DNA of 64,000 nt from Bacteroidota bacterium (GTDB taxonomy: Bacteria > Bacteroidota > Bacteroidia > Flavobacteriales > Weeksellaceae). Shown one piece after another: positions 1 through 8,600 of this stretch. The translations under genes and the position numbers were made by a program. Position 1 is the stretch's first letter, and each line of letters opens with the position of its first letter. The stretch spans positions 124,001 through 188,000 of the forward strand of contig JAEWOR010000054.1 in NCBI GenBank assembly GCA_023399595.1, in the 5' to 3' direction. Below the pieces are notes generated by a model that saw only the letters and a program-made list of their open reading frames with translations, searched no databases and was not told the origin of the DNA.

Positions 1-1185
1 AGAGTTAGAGATTTATTTGCACAAGCCAAAGCAAAATCTCCAGCGATTATTTTTATTGATGAGATTGATGCCATTGGTAGAGCAAGAGGTAAAAATAATT
101 TCTCAGGAGGAAATGATGAAAGAGAAAACACCCTAAACCAGCTTCTTACAGAGATGGATGGTTTCGGTACAGATACCAACGTTATTGTAATGGCGGCAAC
201 CAACAGAGCAGATATCTTGGATAAAGCTTTAATGAGAGCAGGTCGTTTTGATAGATCTATTTATGTAGATCTTCCGGAATTGCATGAAAGAAAACAGATT
301 TTTGATGTTCATTTAGCGAAAATTAAATTAGCAGATGATATAGATAGAGAATTCTTAGCAAAACAAACCCCAGGTTTTAGTGGGGCAGATATTGCAAATG
401 TTTGTAATGAAGCAGCTTTAATTGCAGCTAGAAATAGTCATGAAGTTGTTACAAAACAAGATTTCCTGGATGCTGTAGATAGAATTATTGGAGGTCTTGA
501 AAAGAAAAATAAAGCTATTAAACCTTCAGAAAAGAGAAGAGTTGCTTATCACGAAGCAGGACATGCTACCATATCTTGGTTAGTAGAACATGCAGCGCCA
601 TTATTGAAGGTGACGATTGTTCCGAGAGGACGTTCTTTAGGTGCAGCTTGGTATCTTCCAGAAGAAAGACAGTTGACAACTACAGAGCAAATGAGCGATG
701 AAATTTGTGCAACTTTAGGAGGTAGAGCAGCAGAACAAGTAATATTTAATAATATTTCTACAGGTGCGCTTTCAGATTTAGAAAGGGTAACTAAACAAGC
801 TCAAGCCATGGTAACTATTTATGGTTTGAACGATAAAGTAGGTAATATCTCTTATTATGACAGTTCTGGACAATCTGAATATAGCTTTGGAAAGCCTTAT
901 TCTGAGGAAACTGCAAAAATGATTGATGTTGAAATTTCAAAAATTATTGAAGATCAATACCAAAGAGCTATTAATATTCTTACAGAGAATAAAGATAAAC
1001 TGGATGCACTTGCAGGTAAATTACTAGAAAAAGAAGTTATTTTCCGAGAAGATTTAGAAGATGTTTTCGGTAAAAGAGCTTGGGATCCCGAGTTAACCGA
1101 AAGTCCTGTTTCTATCGTTGTTAATGATAAAGAAGAGGTTCCGGAAGAGCAAATTCAGGCTCCGGAAAGCAGTTCTCAAGCATAA
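1..1185 (+). CDS. ftsH: ATP-dependent zinc metalloprotease FtsH (5' end cut off by window)
   Basis: Membrane-anchored AAA+ protease that extracts and degrades misfolded membrane proteins and regulatory substrates. The reading frame is open from base 1, so the N-terminal membrane segments and Walker A lie upstream of the window. Visible in order: Walker B (IIFIDEID, bases 46-69), the second region of homology with AGRFDR (240-257), the lid domain, the zinc motif HEAGH at 550-564 and the third ligand Asp at 775 (LSDLERV). The C-terminal tail after about 1090 is acidic and Pro/Glu rich, as is common in Bacteroidota FtsH. A terminator follows the stop directly, so this is the end of its transcript. 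Identification is certain; only the C-terminal two thirds or so is present. Confidence 0.98.
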   Translation, partial: RVRDLFAQAKAKSPAIIFIDEIDAIGRARGKNNFSGGNDERENTLNQLLTEMDGFGTDTNVIVMAATNRADILDKALMRAGRFDRSIYVDLPELHERKQIFDVHLAKIKLADDIDREFLAKQTPGFSGADIANVCNEAALIAARNSHEVVTKQDFLDAVDRIIGGLEKKNKAIKPSEKRRVAYHEAGHATISWLVEHAAPLLKVTIVPRGRSLGAAWYLPEERQLTTTEQMSDEICATLGGRAAEQVIFNNISTGALSDLERVTKQAQAMVTIYGLNDKVGNISYYDSSGQSEYSFGKPYSEETAKMIDVEISKIIEDQYQRAINILTENKDKLDALAGKLLEKEVIFREDLEDVFGKRAWDPELTESPVSIVVNDKEEVPEEQIQAPESSSQA

Positions 1186-1191
1186 AACATT

Positions 1192-1227
1192 AAAAAACCT
1201 GATTGCAATACGTAATCAGGTTTTTTA
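1192..1227 (+). terminator. Rho-independent terminator of ftsH
   Basis: An inverted repeat AAAAAACCTGATT / AATCAGGTTTTTT with an 8-base loop ends in a T run 7 bases after the ftsH stop. The A-rich left arm makes it potentially bidirectional. Confidence 0.85.
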
Positions 1228-1306
1228 TTTGTGCTAATTTCAGTTAATATCTATTAAATATTACAATAATTTTATATTTTTGTAGTTACAGAGAAAAGGA
1301 ACTATT

Positions 1307-1888
1307 TTGAGTTTTTTTAAAAGTTTAGTCAACAAGTTAATAAACCAGCCTGAAGAAGAAGATAATCAGAGTTTGGAAAAGTTAGGAGATTCGCTTAAAA
1401 ACGCCGATCTAGATTATAGATTTGCCCAACTTTTTACGCACTCTGGTGGTTTTTTTAATTATTGCGCTGATGAATCTGAGGCTTTGCAAACCTTAAACCA
1501 GATTCTTACCATTGAAGAAATACGCTCGGCTTTTTGTTGGGATAAAGAGCTTCAAAACTTTTTGGATGTTACCAAAACTTCTTACACCAATCAATTAGAG
1601 CTTTACAATGATGCCGCATTTATCAGTTGCGAGTATCTTATTGCTTACGATGGACGTATAATGCTTTCTCATAATAATATTTTGCATTACCATTCTTCAA
1701 GACTTCCCAATAAAATTATAATTATTGCGAATGTTTCTCAGATTGTTTCTAATCTGAATGATGCTATGAGCAAAATTAAAAGAAACGGGAATATTAAGAA
1801 CCTTACATCCATTAGTGGTGGACAATCTAAATTAGATCATTCTAATAGCGATAATGCTAAACTTTTTTTACTTCTTCTAGAAGATTAA
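1307..1888 (+). CDS. LUD (LutC/YkgG-like, DUF162) domain protein
   Basis: A 193-residue cytosolic protein resembling the single-domain LUD proteins that Flavobacteriia carry between ftsH and cdsA. The family is named from lactate-utilisation proteins LutB/LutC, but its role in this neighbourhood is not established. The start is a TTG at 1307 preceded by AAAGGA at 1295-1300; no ATG gives a better N-terminus (MSFFKSLVNK). A -7-like TATTTTTG lies at 1275-1282. The central part carries the ISCEYLIAYDGRIMLS segment typical of the fold. It sits 16 bases before cdsA, so the two are probably co-transcribed. The family call rests on overall resemblance and synteny rather than a catalytic motif. Confidence 0.72.
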   Translation: MSFFKSLVNKLINQPEEEDNQSLEKLGDSLKNADLDYRFAQLFTHSGGFFNYCADESEALQTLNQILTIEEIRSAFCWDKELQNFLDVTKTSYTNQLELYNDAAFISCEYLIAYDGRIMLSHNNILHYHSSRLPNKIIIIANVSQIVSNLNDAMSKIKRNGNIKNLTSISGGQSKLDHSNSDNAKLFLLLLED

Positions 1889-1904
1889 CTATAAAACTAT
1901 TATT

Positions 1905-2780
1905 TTGGACAAAAACCTTATTCAGAGGACATTATCGGGTCTGGTTTATATTGCTGTTATTCTTCTTTGTACTACCCCTTACGGAGCCGAACTTATTAAT
2001 AAAATTTCACCGGAATTGGTGAGACAACAATATTTGTATTATGGTTTAATCTCTTTCTTACTATTGGTAGGAACTTGGGAGTGTATTAAAATAATGAAGT
2101 TCGGAAATGGTTACGAAAAATGGGTGGTTTATCCCTTAGTTTTTATCGTTTACTATGTTTTTTCTAAGAGATTTTTCAATTATGGCTTTTATTATGATTT
2201 TAGAATTGCAGAATTCTTAGCTATAGGTCTTATTGGAATTGCTTGTTTTACCCTATTCAAATATAAAAATGAGCTTTATTACGATAATGGGAAGCTTATT
2301 TTCACCGTAATTTATGTGGCTTTACCTTTTGGTTTTGCATTGGGATTACCCAAATTCACTTCTCAAGATGCTAATAGTATTACATTAGAAGCGGCTTTTC
2401 TTTTTATTTTAATTTGGAGTAGTGATACTTTTGCGTATTTAACAGGAAAGTTCTTTGGGAAACATAAAATGGCGCCCAAAATTTCCCCTAAAAAAACTTG
2501 GGAAGGTTATGCAGGAGGTGTAATTCTTACTTTAATATTCTCTTATTTTATAGAAAGTTATTACACTGATCTTAGAGGAAACTGGATGATAGTTGGTTTC
2601 TTGGTGGCTGTTTTTGCACCATTAGGAGACTTGGTAGAAAGCCAACTGAAAAGAAATTTCGCAGTGAAAGACAGTGGTAATATTATTCCAGGGCATGGAG
2701 GTGTTTTAGACAGATTAGATAGTTTTATTATCTGTGCACCTGTTGTATATTTGTATTTTCTTTTAGATAAACTTATTTAA
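1905..2780 (+). CDS. cdsA: Phosphatidate cytidylyltransferase
   Basis: Integral membrane enzyme that converts phosphatidic acid and CTP to CDP-diacylglycerol, the branch point of phospholipid synthesis. The 291-residue protein has about eight hydrophobic segments and the C-terminal family signature: SPKKTWEG, then GDLVESQLKR, KDSGNIIPGHGG and LDRLDS, which hold the metal-binding acidic residues. The start is TTG at 1905 (MDKNLIQRTLSG); the N-terminal QRTLSG motif is typical of bacterial CdsA and supports it. The downstream gene psd begins 6 bases after the stop, giving a compact LUD-cdsA-psd operon in which CdsA supplies the precursor for the phosphatidylserine that Psd decarboxylates. Confidence 0.96.
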   Translation: MDKNLIQRTLSGLVYIAVILLCTTPYGAELINKISPELVRQQYLYYGLISFLLLVGTWECIKIMKFGNGYEKWVVYPLVFIVYYVFSKRFFNYGFYYDFRIAEFLAIGLIGIACFTLFKYKNELYYDNGKLIFTVIYVALPFGFALGLPKFTSQDANSITLEAAFLFILIWSSDTFAYLTGKFFGKHKMAPKISPKKTWEGYAGGVILTLIFSYFIESYYTDLRGNWMIVGFLVAVFAPLGDLVESQLKRNFAVKDSGNIIPGHGGVLDRLDSFIICAPVVYLYFLLDKLI

Positions 2781-2786
2781 TTTTAT

Positions 2787-3443
2787 ATGAAGCTTCACAA
2801 GGAGTCCAAAGGGACTATAACAGTGGCAACGATAGCTGTGCTTATTCTAGCAGGGATTTCTATTTATTTATTAGAAATATGGTCGTTGGTAATTATTTTG
2901 CCATTAATGGTGATTTATGGATTGGTTTTTTGGTTCTTTAGAGTTCCTAATCGTGAAATCTTAGACCATAAAGAAAACGTTATTGCTCCAGTGGATGGGA
3001 AAGTAGTGATGATAAAAGAAGTGGAAGAAAATGAGTTTTTGAAAGAAAAATGCATTCAGGTTTCTATTTTTATGTCGCCTTTAAATGTACATATTTGTAG
3101 ATATCCTGTTTCTGGAAAAGTAATCTATAAAAAATACCACCCAGGGAAGTATTTGGTAGCATGGCATGAAAAATCTTCTACAGATAACGAAAGAACAACG
3201 GTTGCTGTGGAGAGTTTAACCAATCATAAAGTGGTTTTTAGACAGATTGCAGGTTATGTAGCGAGAAGAATTGTTTTCTATTGTAATGAAGGCGATACTG
3301 CAAAGGCAGGTCATGAGTTTGGTTTTATTAAATTCGGATCAAGAATGGATATTTTCTTGCCTTTAGATTCTGAGATTATTTGTAAAATTGGTGATAAAAC
3401 AAAAGGAGGTATTGATGTCATTGCGAAAATGAATGAGGATTAA
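2787..3443 (+). CDS. psd: Phosphatidylserine decarboxylase proenzyme
   Basis: Makes phosphatidylethanolamine by decarboxylating phosphatidylserine with a pyruvoyl cofactor. At 218 residues it is the short, Psd-related form common in Bacteroidota. Two hydrophobic segments occupy residues 8-50, followed by VIAPVDGKVV and the self-cleavage site FGSRMDIF near residue 182, where the Gly-Ser bond is broken to give alpha and beta subunits. It is last in the operon with cdsA and ends 20 bases before a very stable hairpin shared with the convergent ABC transporter gene. Confidence 0.95.
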   Translation: MKLHKESKGTITVATIAVLILAGISIYLLEIWSLVIILPLMVIYGLVFWFFRVPNREILDHKENVIAPVDGKVVMIKEVEENEFLKEKCIQVSIFMSPLNVHICRYPVSGKVIYKKYHPGKYLVAWHEKSSTDNERTTVAVESLTNHKVVFRQIAGYVARRIVFYCNEGDTAKAGHEFGFIKFGSRMDIFLPLDSEIICKIGDKTKGGIDVIAKMNED

Positions 3444-3462
3444 TTAGAGCCTTTTTTAATAT

Positions 3463-3503
3463 AACAAAAGCGCGCGAAACCGAAGGTTTCGCGCGCTTTT
3501 GTT
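3463..3503. terminator. Perfect 19-bp hairpin, bidirectional terminator (hairpin A)
   Basis: The left arm at 3463-3481 pairs perfectly with 3485-3503 across a GAA loop. The stem core is GC-only (GCGCGC) in an AT-rich genome and its ends are AACAAAAG/CTTTTGTT, so it can stop transcripts from both psd (+) and the ABC transporter (-). It is one of four such hairpins in the window. Confidence 0.85.
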
Positions 3504-3523
3504 TAATGTGTTTTTCTAACAGA

Positions 3524-5356
3524 TTATTCAAAATTCTGAAGTTCTACTAGCTTTCTATAGATGCCATTCTTGGCGATAAGTTCGTGGTGGGTTCCTTGTT
3601 CCATTATTTTTCCTTTCTCCATTACCACAATCCAATCTGCTTTTTGAATGGTTGAAAGTCGGTGAGCAATTACTAGAGAAGTTCTGTTTTCCATCATATT
3701 TTCTAGCGCATCTTGTACAAATCTTTCAGATTCTGTATCCAAGGCAGAAGTTGCTTCATCCAAAATCATAATTGGAGGGTTTTTAAGAACGGCTCTCGCA
3801 ATGGAAATTCTTTGTTTTTGTCCACCAGAAAGTTTTCCTCCCGCTTCGCCAATATTGGTGTCGTATTGTTTTGGAAGCTCCATAATGAAATCGTGTGCAT
3901 TGGCTACCTTTGCAGCATTTTGAATTTCTTCTAAACTTGCATTAGGCTTACCAAGAGAAATATTATTTCGGATAGAATCATTAAACAAAATATTATCTTG
4001 AGTAACCAAACCGAACAGTTTTCTGTAGCTGGATAATTTTACGTCCTTAATATCTTTTCCGTCAACTAAAACTTGACCTTCCTGAACGTCGTAAAAACGA
4101 GTAATTAAATTCGCAATGGTACTTTTTCCACTTCCACTTTGTCCTACCAAAGCAACAGCTTTTCCTTTAGGAATAGTAAGTGAGAAGTCCTTTAAAACAT
4201 CTCTGTCCTCATAAGCAAAGCTGATATTTTTAAAATGAATACTTTCATTGAATCCTTTTACTTCAATGGCGTCTTTTTCTTCTTTAATATGGTAGTCAGC
4301 ATCTAAAATTTCAAAAACTCTTTTTGCTGATACTTCACCTTTTTGGAAGTTAGAAATAGCATTTGATAGTTTTTTTAAAGGATCTAAAATGGTGTAAAAT
4401 AAAGCAATATAAGTAATAAAATCTCCACCAGACATTCCTTCTCCTCGGATGGAAAGTCTTCCGCCATAATATACGATTAAACCAATAGTAATAGCTCCTA
4501 AAAGCTCACTTACAGGAGATGCTAAAGCTTTTTTCTTGAATAATTTAAGAGATAGCCTTCTAATATTATCCAAAACAGTATCGAATCTTTTTTTAATCTG
4601 TGGTGAAGCGTCAAATATTTTAATGATTTTTAAACCTACCAACGTTTCGTCCACAAAAGAATACATTTTCCCTAACTCATTTTGAGCTTCTCCTGTATCC
4701 TTTTTCAAGCTTTTACCAATCATTGAAATTAATGTTCCCATAATTGGAAAAACAATTAACGTGAATATGGTCAACTGGAAATTAGAGTATAAAAGATATC
4801 CCATCGTAATAATAATTACAATTGGAGAACGTACAATGTCAATTAAACTATTGAGGATATTTCCCTCAATTTCGGCAACGTCAGAAGTAATTCTTGTGAA
4901 AACATCACCTTTTCTAGAGTTTGAGAAAAAGGAAACAGGTAAATCTAAAATTTTATCATGCAGCTGAATTCTGAAATCTCTAGAAACTCCTGTTCGAGAG
5001 TAGGTTAAATAAAATTCAGAGAAATAACTGAAAATGTTTCTTAAGAAAAACATGCTAATAAAAACAATACAAGTAATTAATAAAACATATTCTGGACCTT
5101 TTGAAGTTTGAATTTCTTGGATAAAATAATTAAAACTGTTTTTTATGTATTCTCCAATATTGCTCAAATTACCGCTGTAAACGGGTTTACTGGCAATTAC
5201 GGGATTTTTTTTATCAAATAAAATATTGAGGACAGGAATAAAAAACCACATCGCCGCAATGTTGAAGACTGCATATAAAACATTAAAGAAAATTCCGGCA
5301 GCTAAAGATTTTTTATAAGGAAGGATATTGTCTATCGCTCTTTTGTAGTAACTCAT
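3524..5356 (-). CDS. ABC transporter, fused permease and ATPase (MsbA-like)
   Basis: Type IV ABC exporter half-transporter of about 610 residues, expected to act as a homodimer in the inner membrane and export a lipid or other hydrophobic substrate; the substrate is unknown. The N-terminal half has six membrane segments. The C-terminal ATPase has Walker A GQSGSGKST, signature LSGGQKQR, Walker B IMILDEATSAL and the H-loop VIAHRLST. A longer frame runs to 5443, but the ATG at 5356 (MSYYKRAIDN) is preferred: a consensus promoter (5376-5406) and the terminator of the upstream gene lie inside the extension, which would also add unrelated hydrophobic sequence. MsbA-like lipid flipping is one possibility but is not shown. 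Confidence 0.92.
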   Translation of the reverse strand: MSYYKRAIDNILPYKKSLAAGIFFNVLYAVFNIAAMWFFIPVLNILFDKKNPVIASKPVYSGNLSNIGEYIKNSFNYFIQEIQTSKGPEYVLLITCIVFISMFFLRNIFSYFSEFYLTYSRTGVSRDFRIQLHDKILDLPVSFFSNSRKGDVFTRITSDVAEIEGNILNSLIDIVRSPIVIIITMGYLLYSNFQLTIFTLIVFPIMGTLISMIGKSLKKDTGEAQNELGKMYSFVDETLVGLKIIKIFDASPQIKKRFDTVLDNIRRLSLKLFKKKALASPVSELLGAITIGLIVYYGGRLSIRGEGMSGGDFITYIALFYTILDPLKKLSNAISNFQKGEVSAKRVFEILDADYHIKEEKDAIEVKGFNESIHFKNISFAYEDRDVLKDFSLTIPKGKAVALVGQSGSGKSTIANLITRFYDVQEGQVLVDGKDIKDVKLSSYRKLFGLVTQDNILFNDSIRNNISLGKPNASLEEIQNAAKVANAHDFIMELPKQYDTNIGEAGGKLSGGQKQRISIARAVLKNPPIMILDEATSALDTESERFVQDALENMMENRTSLVIAHRLSTIQKADWIVVMEKGKIMEQGTHHELIAKNGIYRKLVELQNFE

Positions 5357-5375
5357 TAAAAATAGATTAATCCAA

Positions 5376-5406
5376 CAAAAATACATAAAATGTATGGTAA
5401 GACAAT
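5376..5406 (-). promoter_or_regulatory. Promoter of the ABC transporter gene
   Basis: On the minus strand, TTG (5405-5403) is followed after 19 bases by TATTTTTG (5383-5376), matching the Bacteroidota TTTG-N17-20-TAnnTTTG pattern. It predicts a start near base 5371, about 15 bases before the ATG at 5356. Confidence 0.65.
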
Positions 5407-5434
5407 AAAAAAACAGCAGCCAAAGGCTACTGTT
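5407..5434 (-). terminator. Terminator of the DUF4293 gene
   Basis: On the minus strand, AACAGTAGCC and GGCTGCTGTT form a 10-bp stem with one G-T pair and a 3-base loop, followed by a T run. It lies 27 bases after the DUF4293 stop and abuts the promoter of the ABC transporter. Confidence 0.75.
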
Positions 5435-5460
5435 CTCACTCAAAAAAATAAGGTTAAAGG

Positions 5461-5850
5461 TTATCGAAGTCTGTCTACAGATTTTACGAGCCTCTCGTCT
5501 TTACGAATAAAAATATTTGCAATAAGCAAACAAATTACCCCTAGAAACGGGAAAATGGGCTCAATACCCTTCTCAGGAAAATCAATTCCTCCGGATAAAT
5601 TTTGTAGCCAATACACCAATATACCAATCAACAATGCGTTTATAATAATGCTAGTAGTATTTAGCAATAATTGTCTTTTTCTGTTTTTGAAACTAAAAAG
5701 GCTTAAAAAACCTAATATTACTACAATTGGACAAGCATACGTCATAACAGTTACACCATTCAATAATACCACATCTTGTGCTGTAATAAATAAAAACACA
5801 GCTGATAATACCGCCAAAAGTATCCAAATAGATTGTATTCTTTGTAACAT
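5461..5850 (-). CDS. DUF4293 family membrane protein
   Basis: Small integral membrane protein of 129 residues with four hydrophobic segments and a positively charged C-terminus (FIRKDERLVKS). The MLQRIQSIW opening and the length match DUF4293, a Bacteroidota family of unknown function. The open frame extends six codons further, to 5868, but that upstream ATG overlaps the predicted -7 promoter element at 5868-5875, so translation must start at the ATG at 5850. It is transcribed divergently from rho, with overlapping promoters, and ends in its own terminator. Confidence 0.82.
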   Translation of the reverse strand: MLQRIQSIWILLAVLSAVFLFITAQDVVLLNGVTVMTYACPIVVILGFLSLFSFKNRKRQLLLNTTSIIINALLIGILVYWLQNLSGGIDFPEKGIEPIFPFLGVICLLIANIFIRKDERLVKSVDRLR

Positions 5851-5867
5851 AGTTTCAATAATGTGCA

Positions 5868-5898
5868 CAAAAGTAATATAAATTTTGCGTAATTCAAA
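5868..5898 (-). promoter_or_regulatory. Promoter of the DUF4293 gene
   Basis: On the minus strand, TTTG (5898-5895) is followed after exactly 19 bases by TACTTTTG (5875-5868), a full match to the flavobacterial consensus. It overlaps the rho promoter on the other strand by 15 bases. Confidence 0.72.
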
Positions 5899-5914
5899 AA
5901 TTAGTGTAGATTTG
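5884..5914 (+). promoter_or_regulatory. Promoter of rho
   Basis: TTTG (5884-5887), 19 bases, TAGATTTG (5907-5914): a full match to the flavobacterial consensus. It predicts a leader of about 75 bases before the rho ATG, long enough for autoregulation by Rho. Confidence 0.72.
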
Positions 5915-5995
5915 CATTAATCAATTTACTTGAAATAGAGGTCATTCAGACTTCATCTACTTACTATACAATTAAATACATTTTTTACATAATTT

Positions 5996-7759
5996 ATGTT
6001 TAACATTGAAACGTTAAGGTCAAAATCCGTTTCGGATTTGACTAAAATCTTGAAGGATTTGAACGTTAAGGTTGCCAAAAACAGCAATGAAAACGACAAA
6101 ATCTTTGCAATACTAGATTTTCAAGCTTCTAATCCTAAGGTTACCAATGAATATTATAATGCAACCGAAGTAAAGACAGAAGTTAAAATCCAGGAGGAAA
6201 ATGCAGAAGAGATAAAACCTGTTGCTAAAAAACCAGCTCCTAAAAGAAAACCTAAAGTGGAAGCTAAAACGGAAGCTGTAGAAGAAACTCCTAAAACTTC
6301 AGAAGTTGAGACGAAAGAAGTAACAGAGGAGAAAGCTAAGGATAATAAAGCAGAAGATGCTACAAATTCAACTGCTAAAAAGAAAAGAAAAAGACTGAGT
6401 CCGGCAATCCCTTCAGCTGAAACTCCAATAGAAATTCCTACAGAAACAGAGACTCCAGAAGTTACCTCCACTGTACAAACTTCCGTTGCACATACTCATA
6501 AAGAGAGAAATCCTCAGCAGCAAAGAAGTAACAATCCAAATGCTAATCAGCATAAACCACATAACAATAACCCCAACCAAAATCCCAATCAAAATAAACC
6601 CTCTGAAAAAACTGAAGAGGCTGAACAGAAAAAAGAATTCAACTTTGATGGTTTAGTAAGTATTGAAGGAGTTTTAGAGATTCTTCCAGATAATTACGGA
6701 TTCTTAAGGTCATCAGATTTTTCTTACATTTCTTCGCCTGATGATGTTTATGTTTCTACTAATCAAATCAGAAATTATGGTTTAAAAACCGGTGATACCG
6801 TAAAGGGTATTGTACGTTTGCCCAAAGAAGGAGAAAAGTATTTCTCACTTTTGAAGCCTACAGAAGTAAATGGTAGAGATTTAGCATTTATTAAAGATAG
6901 AGTAGCTTTTGAATATTTAACACCATTATTTCCAGAAGAAAAATTCAACCTTACGGGAAGTGCTTCAACTCATTCCACAAGAATAGTAGATTTGTTTGCA
7001 CCTATTGGGAAAGGACAAAGAGCAATGATTGTTGCCCAACCTAAAACGGGTAAAACAATACTTTTGAAAGATATTGCAAATGCTATTTCTGCCAATCATC
7101 CAGAAGCTTATATGATGGTTCTTCTTATTGATGAAAGACCTGAGGAAGTTACAGACATGGAGAGAAGTGTAAATGCAGAAGTTATTGCTTCTACATTTGA
7201 TGAGTCTGCAGAAAAACACGTAAAAGTGGCTAATTTGGTGTTGGCTAAAGCTCAAAGATTGGTAGAATGTGGTCATGATGTAGTTATTCTTTTAGATTCT
7301 ATTACGCGTTTAGCAAGAGCTTATAATACTGTAACACCTGCATCTGGGAAAGTTTTATCAGGAGGGGTTGATGCAAATGCTCTTCACAAGCCAAAAAGAT
7401 TCTTTGGTGCGGCAAGAAAAATTGAAGGTGGAGGTTCTTTAACTATTATTGCAACAGCTTTAATTGATACTGGTTCTAAAATGGATGAAGTAATCTTTGA
7501 AGAATTTAAAGGAACGGGTAATATGGAACTTCAATTGGATAGAAAAATTGCCAATAAGAGAATTTATCCAGCCATAGACTTGGTGGCATCTAGTACGAGA
7601 CGAGATGATTTATTACACGACGAACTTACACAGCAAAGAATGTGGATTCTTAGAAAATACCTTTCTGATATGAATCCTTTTGAAGCAATGGAGTTTGTGG
7701 AGAGAAATATGAAAGGCACGCTCAATAACGAAGAATTTTTAATGAGCATGAATAAATAA
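5996..7759 (+). CDS. rho: Transcription termination factor Rho with a long linker insert
   Basis: Hexameric RNA-dependent ATPase that terminates transcription. At 587 residues it is longer than the roughly 420-residue E. coli protein. Order: SAP-like Rho N-domain (1-45), then a low-complexity insert (about 55-215) first rich in Lys/Glu/Thr and then in Asn/Gln/Pro, the cold-shock-like RNA-binding domain (about 218-290), and the ATPase with Walker A QPKTGKT at 348-354, VILLDSITR as Walker B, and the Q/R-loop region. Such disordered inserts are known in Rho of Bacteroidota and Actinobacteria and are thought to widen RNA choice. The gene has its own promoter and terminator. Confidence 0.97.
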   Translation: MFNIETLRSKSVSDLTKILKDLNVKVAKNSNENDKIFAILDFQASNPKVTNEYYNATEVKTEVKIQEENAEEIKPVAKKPAPKRKPKVEAKTEAVEETPKTSEVETKEVTEEKAKDNKAEDATNSTAKKKRKRLSPAIPSAETPIEIPTETETPEVTSTVQTSVAHTHKERNPQQQRSNNPNANQHKPHNNNPNQNPNQNKPSEKTEEAEQKKEFNFDGLVSIEGVLEILPDNYGFLRSSDFSYISSPDDVYVSTNQIRNYGLKTGDTVKGIVRLPKEGEKYFSLLKPTEVNGRDLAFIKDRVAFEYLTPLFPEEKFNLTGSASTHSTRIVDLFAPIGKGQRAMIVAQPKTGKTILLKDIANAISANHPEAYMMVLLIDERPEEVTDMERSVNAEVIASTFDESAEKHVKVANLVLAKAQRLVECGHDVVILLDSITRLARAYNTVTPASGKVLSGGVDANALHKPKRFFGAARKIEGGGSLTIIATALIDTGSKMDEVIFEEFKGTGNMELQLDRKIANKRIYPAIDLVASSTRRDDLLHDELTQQRMWILRKYLSDMNPFEAMEFVERNMKGTLNNEEFLMSMNK

Positions 7760-7766
7760 ATAACTC

Positions 7767-7796
7767 AAAACCATTCTTTAAGAGTGGTTTTTTTTT
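7767..7796 (+). terminator. Terminator of rho
   Basis: AAAACCATTCT / AGAGTGGTTTT with a 3-base loop and one T-G pair, then a T run, 8 bases after the stop. Confidence 0.8.
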
Positions 7797-7837
7797 ATTT
7801 TATCAATGTTAAAGATTTATTAAAGACATCTTATAAA

Positions 7838-7869
7838 TTTGACAAACGAGCTATTTTTGATTAAATTTG
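7838..7869 (+). promoter_or_regulatory. Promoter of the superoxide dismutase gene
   Basis: TTTG (7838-7841), 20 bases, TAAATTTG (7862-7869). A second -7-like TATTTTTG at 7852-7859 overlaps the spacer, so two start sites are possible. The leader to the ATG at 7897 is about 23 bases. Confidence 0.6.
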
Positions 7870-7896
7870 GTCTAAATAACATTAAAATATAAAATT

Positions 7897-8493
7897 ATGT
7901 CTTTTGAATTACCAAAATTAGGATATGCATACGATGCATTAGAGCCAACCATTGACGCAAGAACAATGGAGATTCACTATACAAAACACCACCAAGCTTA
8001 CGTAGATAACTTGAACAAAGCTATTGCAGGAACAGATTTAGAAGGTGAAACTATCGAGGAAATCTGCAAAGTAGGAACAGACAAACCAGCTGTAAGAAAC
8101 AATGGCGGGGGGCATTTTAACCATACTTTATTCTGGGAAATTTTAACTCCAGGTGGAAGCAAAGAGCCTGTAGGAAATGTAAAAGCTGCTATCGAAAATT
8201 ATGGTGGTTTTGAGAAGTTTAAAACAGATTTTTCTGAGGCTGCTAAAACAAGATTTGGTTCTGGATGGGCTTGGCTTTGCAAAAAAGAAGACGGATCTGT
8301 ATCTGTTTGCTCTACACCTAATCAAGATAACCCAATAATGCCAGTTGCAGATTGCCAAGGAACTCCAATCTTAGGATTAGATGTTTGGGAACATGCTTAT
8401 TATTTAAACTATCAGAACAGAAGACCTGATTATGTATCAGCTTTTTTTGATGTAGTAAATTGGGATAAAGTGGAAGAACTTTATAACAAATAG
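7897..8493 (+). CDS. sodA: Superoxide dismutase, Mn/Fe family
   Basis: Converts superoxide to oxygen and hydrogen peroxide in the cytoplasm (no signal peptide). The 198-residue length is normal. Metal ligands are His27 (EIHYTKHH), His76 (FNHTLFW), Asp162 and His166 ([11 protein letters not shown]). The NGGGHFNH segment and the PNQDNP segment near residue 142 are the pattern of Mn-type enzymes rather than the AAQ and Gln69 pattern of Fe-type, but metal use in this family cannot be fixed from sequence and some members work with either. It is monocistronic, with a promoter and a strong terminator of its own. Confidence 0.96.
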   Translation: MSFELPKLGYAYDALEPTIDARTMEIHYTKHHQAYVDNLNKAIAGTDLEGETIEEICKVGTDKPAVRNNGGGHFNHTLFWEILTPGGSKEPVGNVKAAIENYGGFEKFKTDFSEAAKTRFGSGWAWLCKKEDGSVSVCSTPNQDNPIMPVADCQGTPILGLDVWEHAYYLNYQNRRPDYVSAFFDVVNWDKVEELYNK

Positions 8494-8509
8494 TTGATTC
8501 CTATATAGT

Positions 8510-8539
8510 AAAGAGCGACCATTTTGGTCGCTCTTTTTT
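8510..8539 (+). terminator. Terminator of the superoxide dismutase gene
   Basis: AAAGAGCGACC / GGTCGCTCTTT with a short ATTTT loop, followed by a T run. Confidence 0.88.
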
Positions 8540-8600
8540 ATTGTAAACAAAAAAGATAAGAGAAGAACTCTGACCTTTTTATTTTTAAAAGTAATGTTGG

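Noticed and set aside
5390..5881. A 163-codon plus-strand frame across the DUF4293 gene
   Set aside because: It is antisense to a well-supported membrane protein gene with its own promoter and terminator, and its composition is not protein-like.
6154..6471. A Ser/Val-rich minus-strand frame in the rho insert
   Set aside because: It is a by-product of the repetitive Lys/Glu/Thr coding in the rho insert; no start signals and no known similarity.
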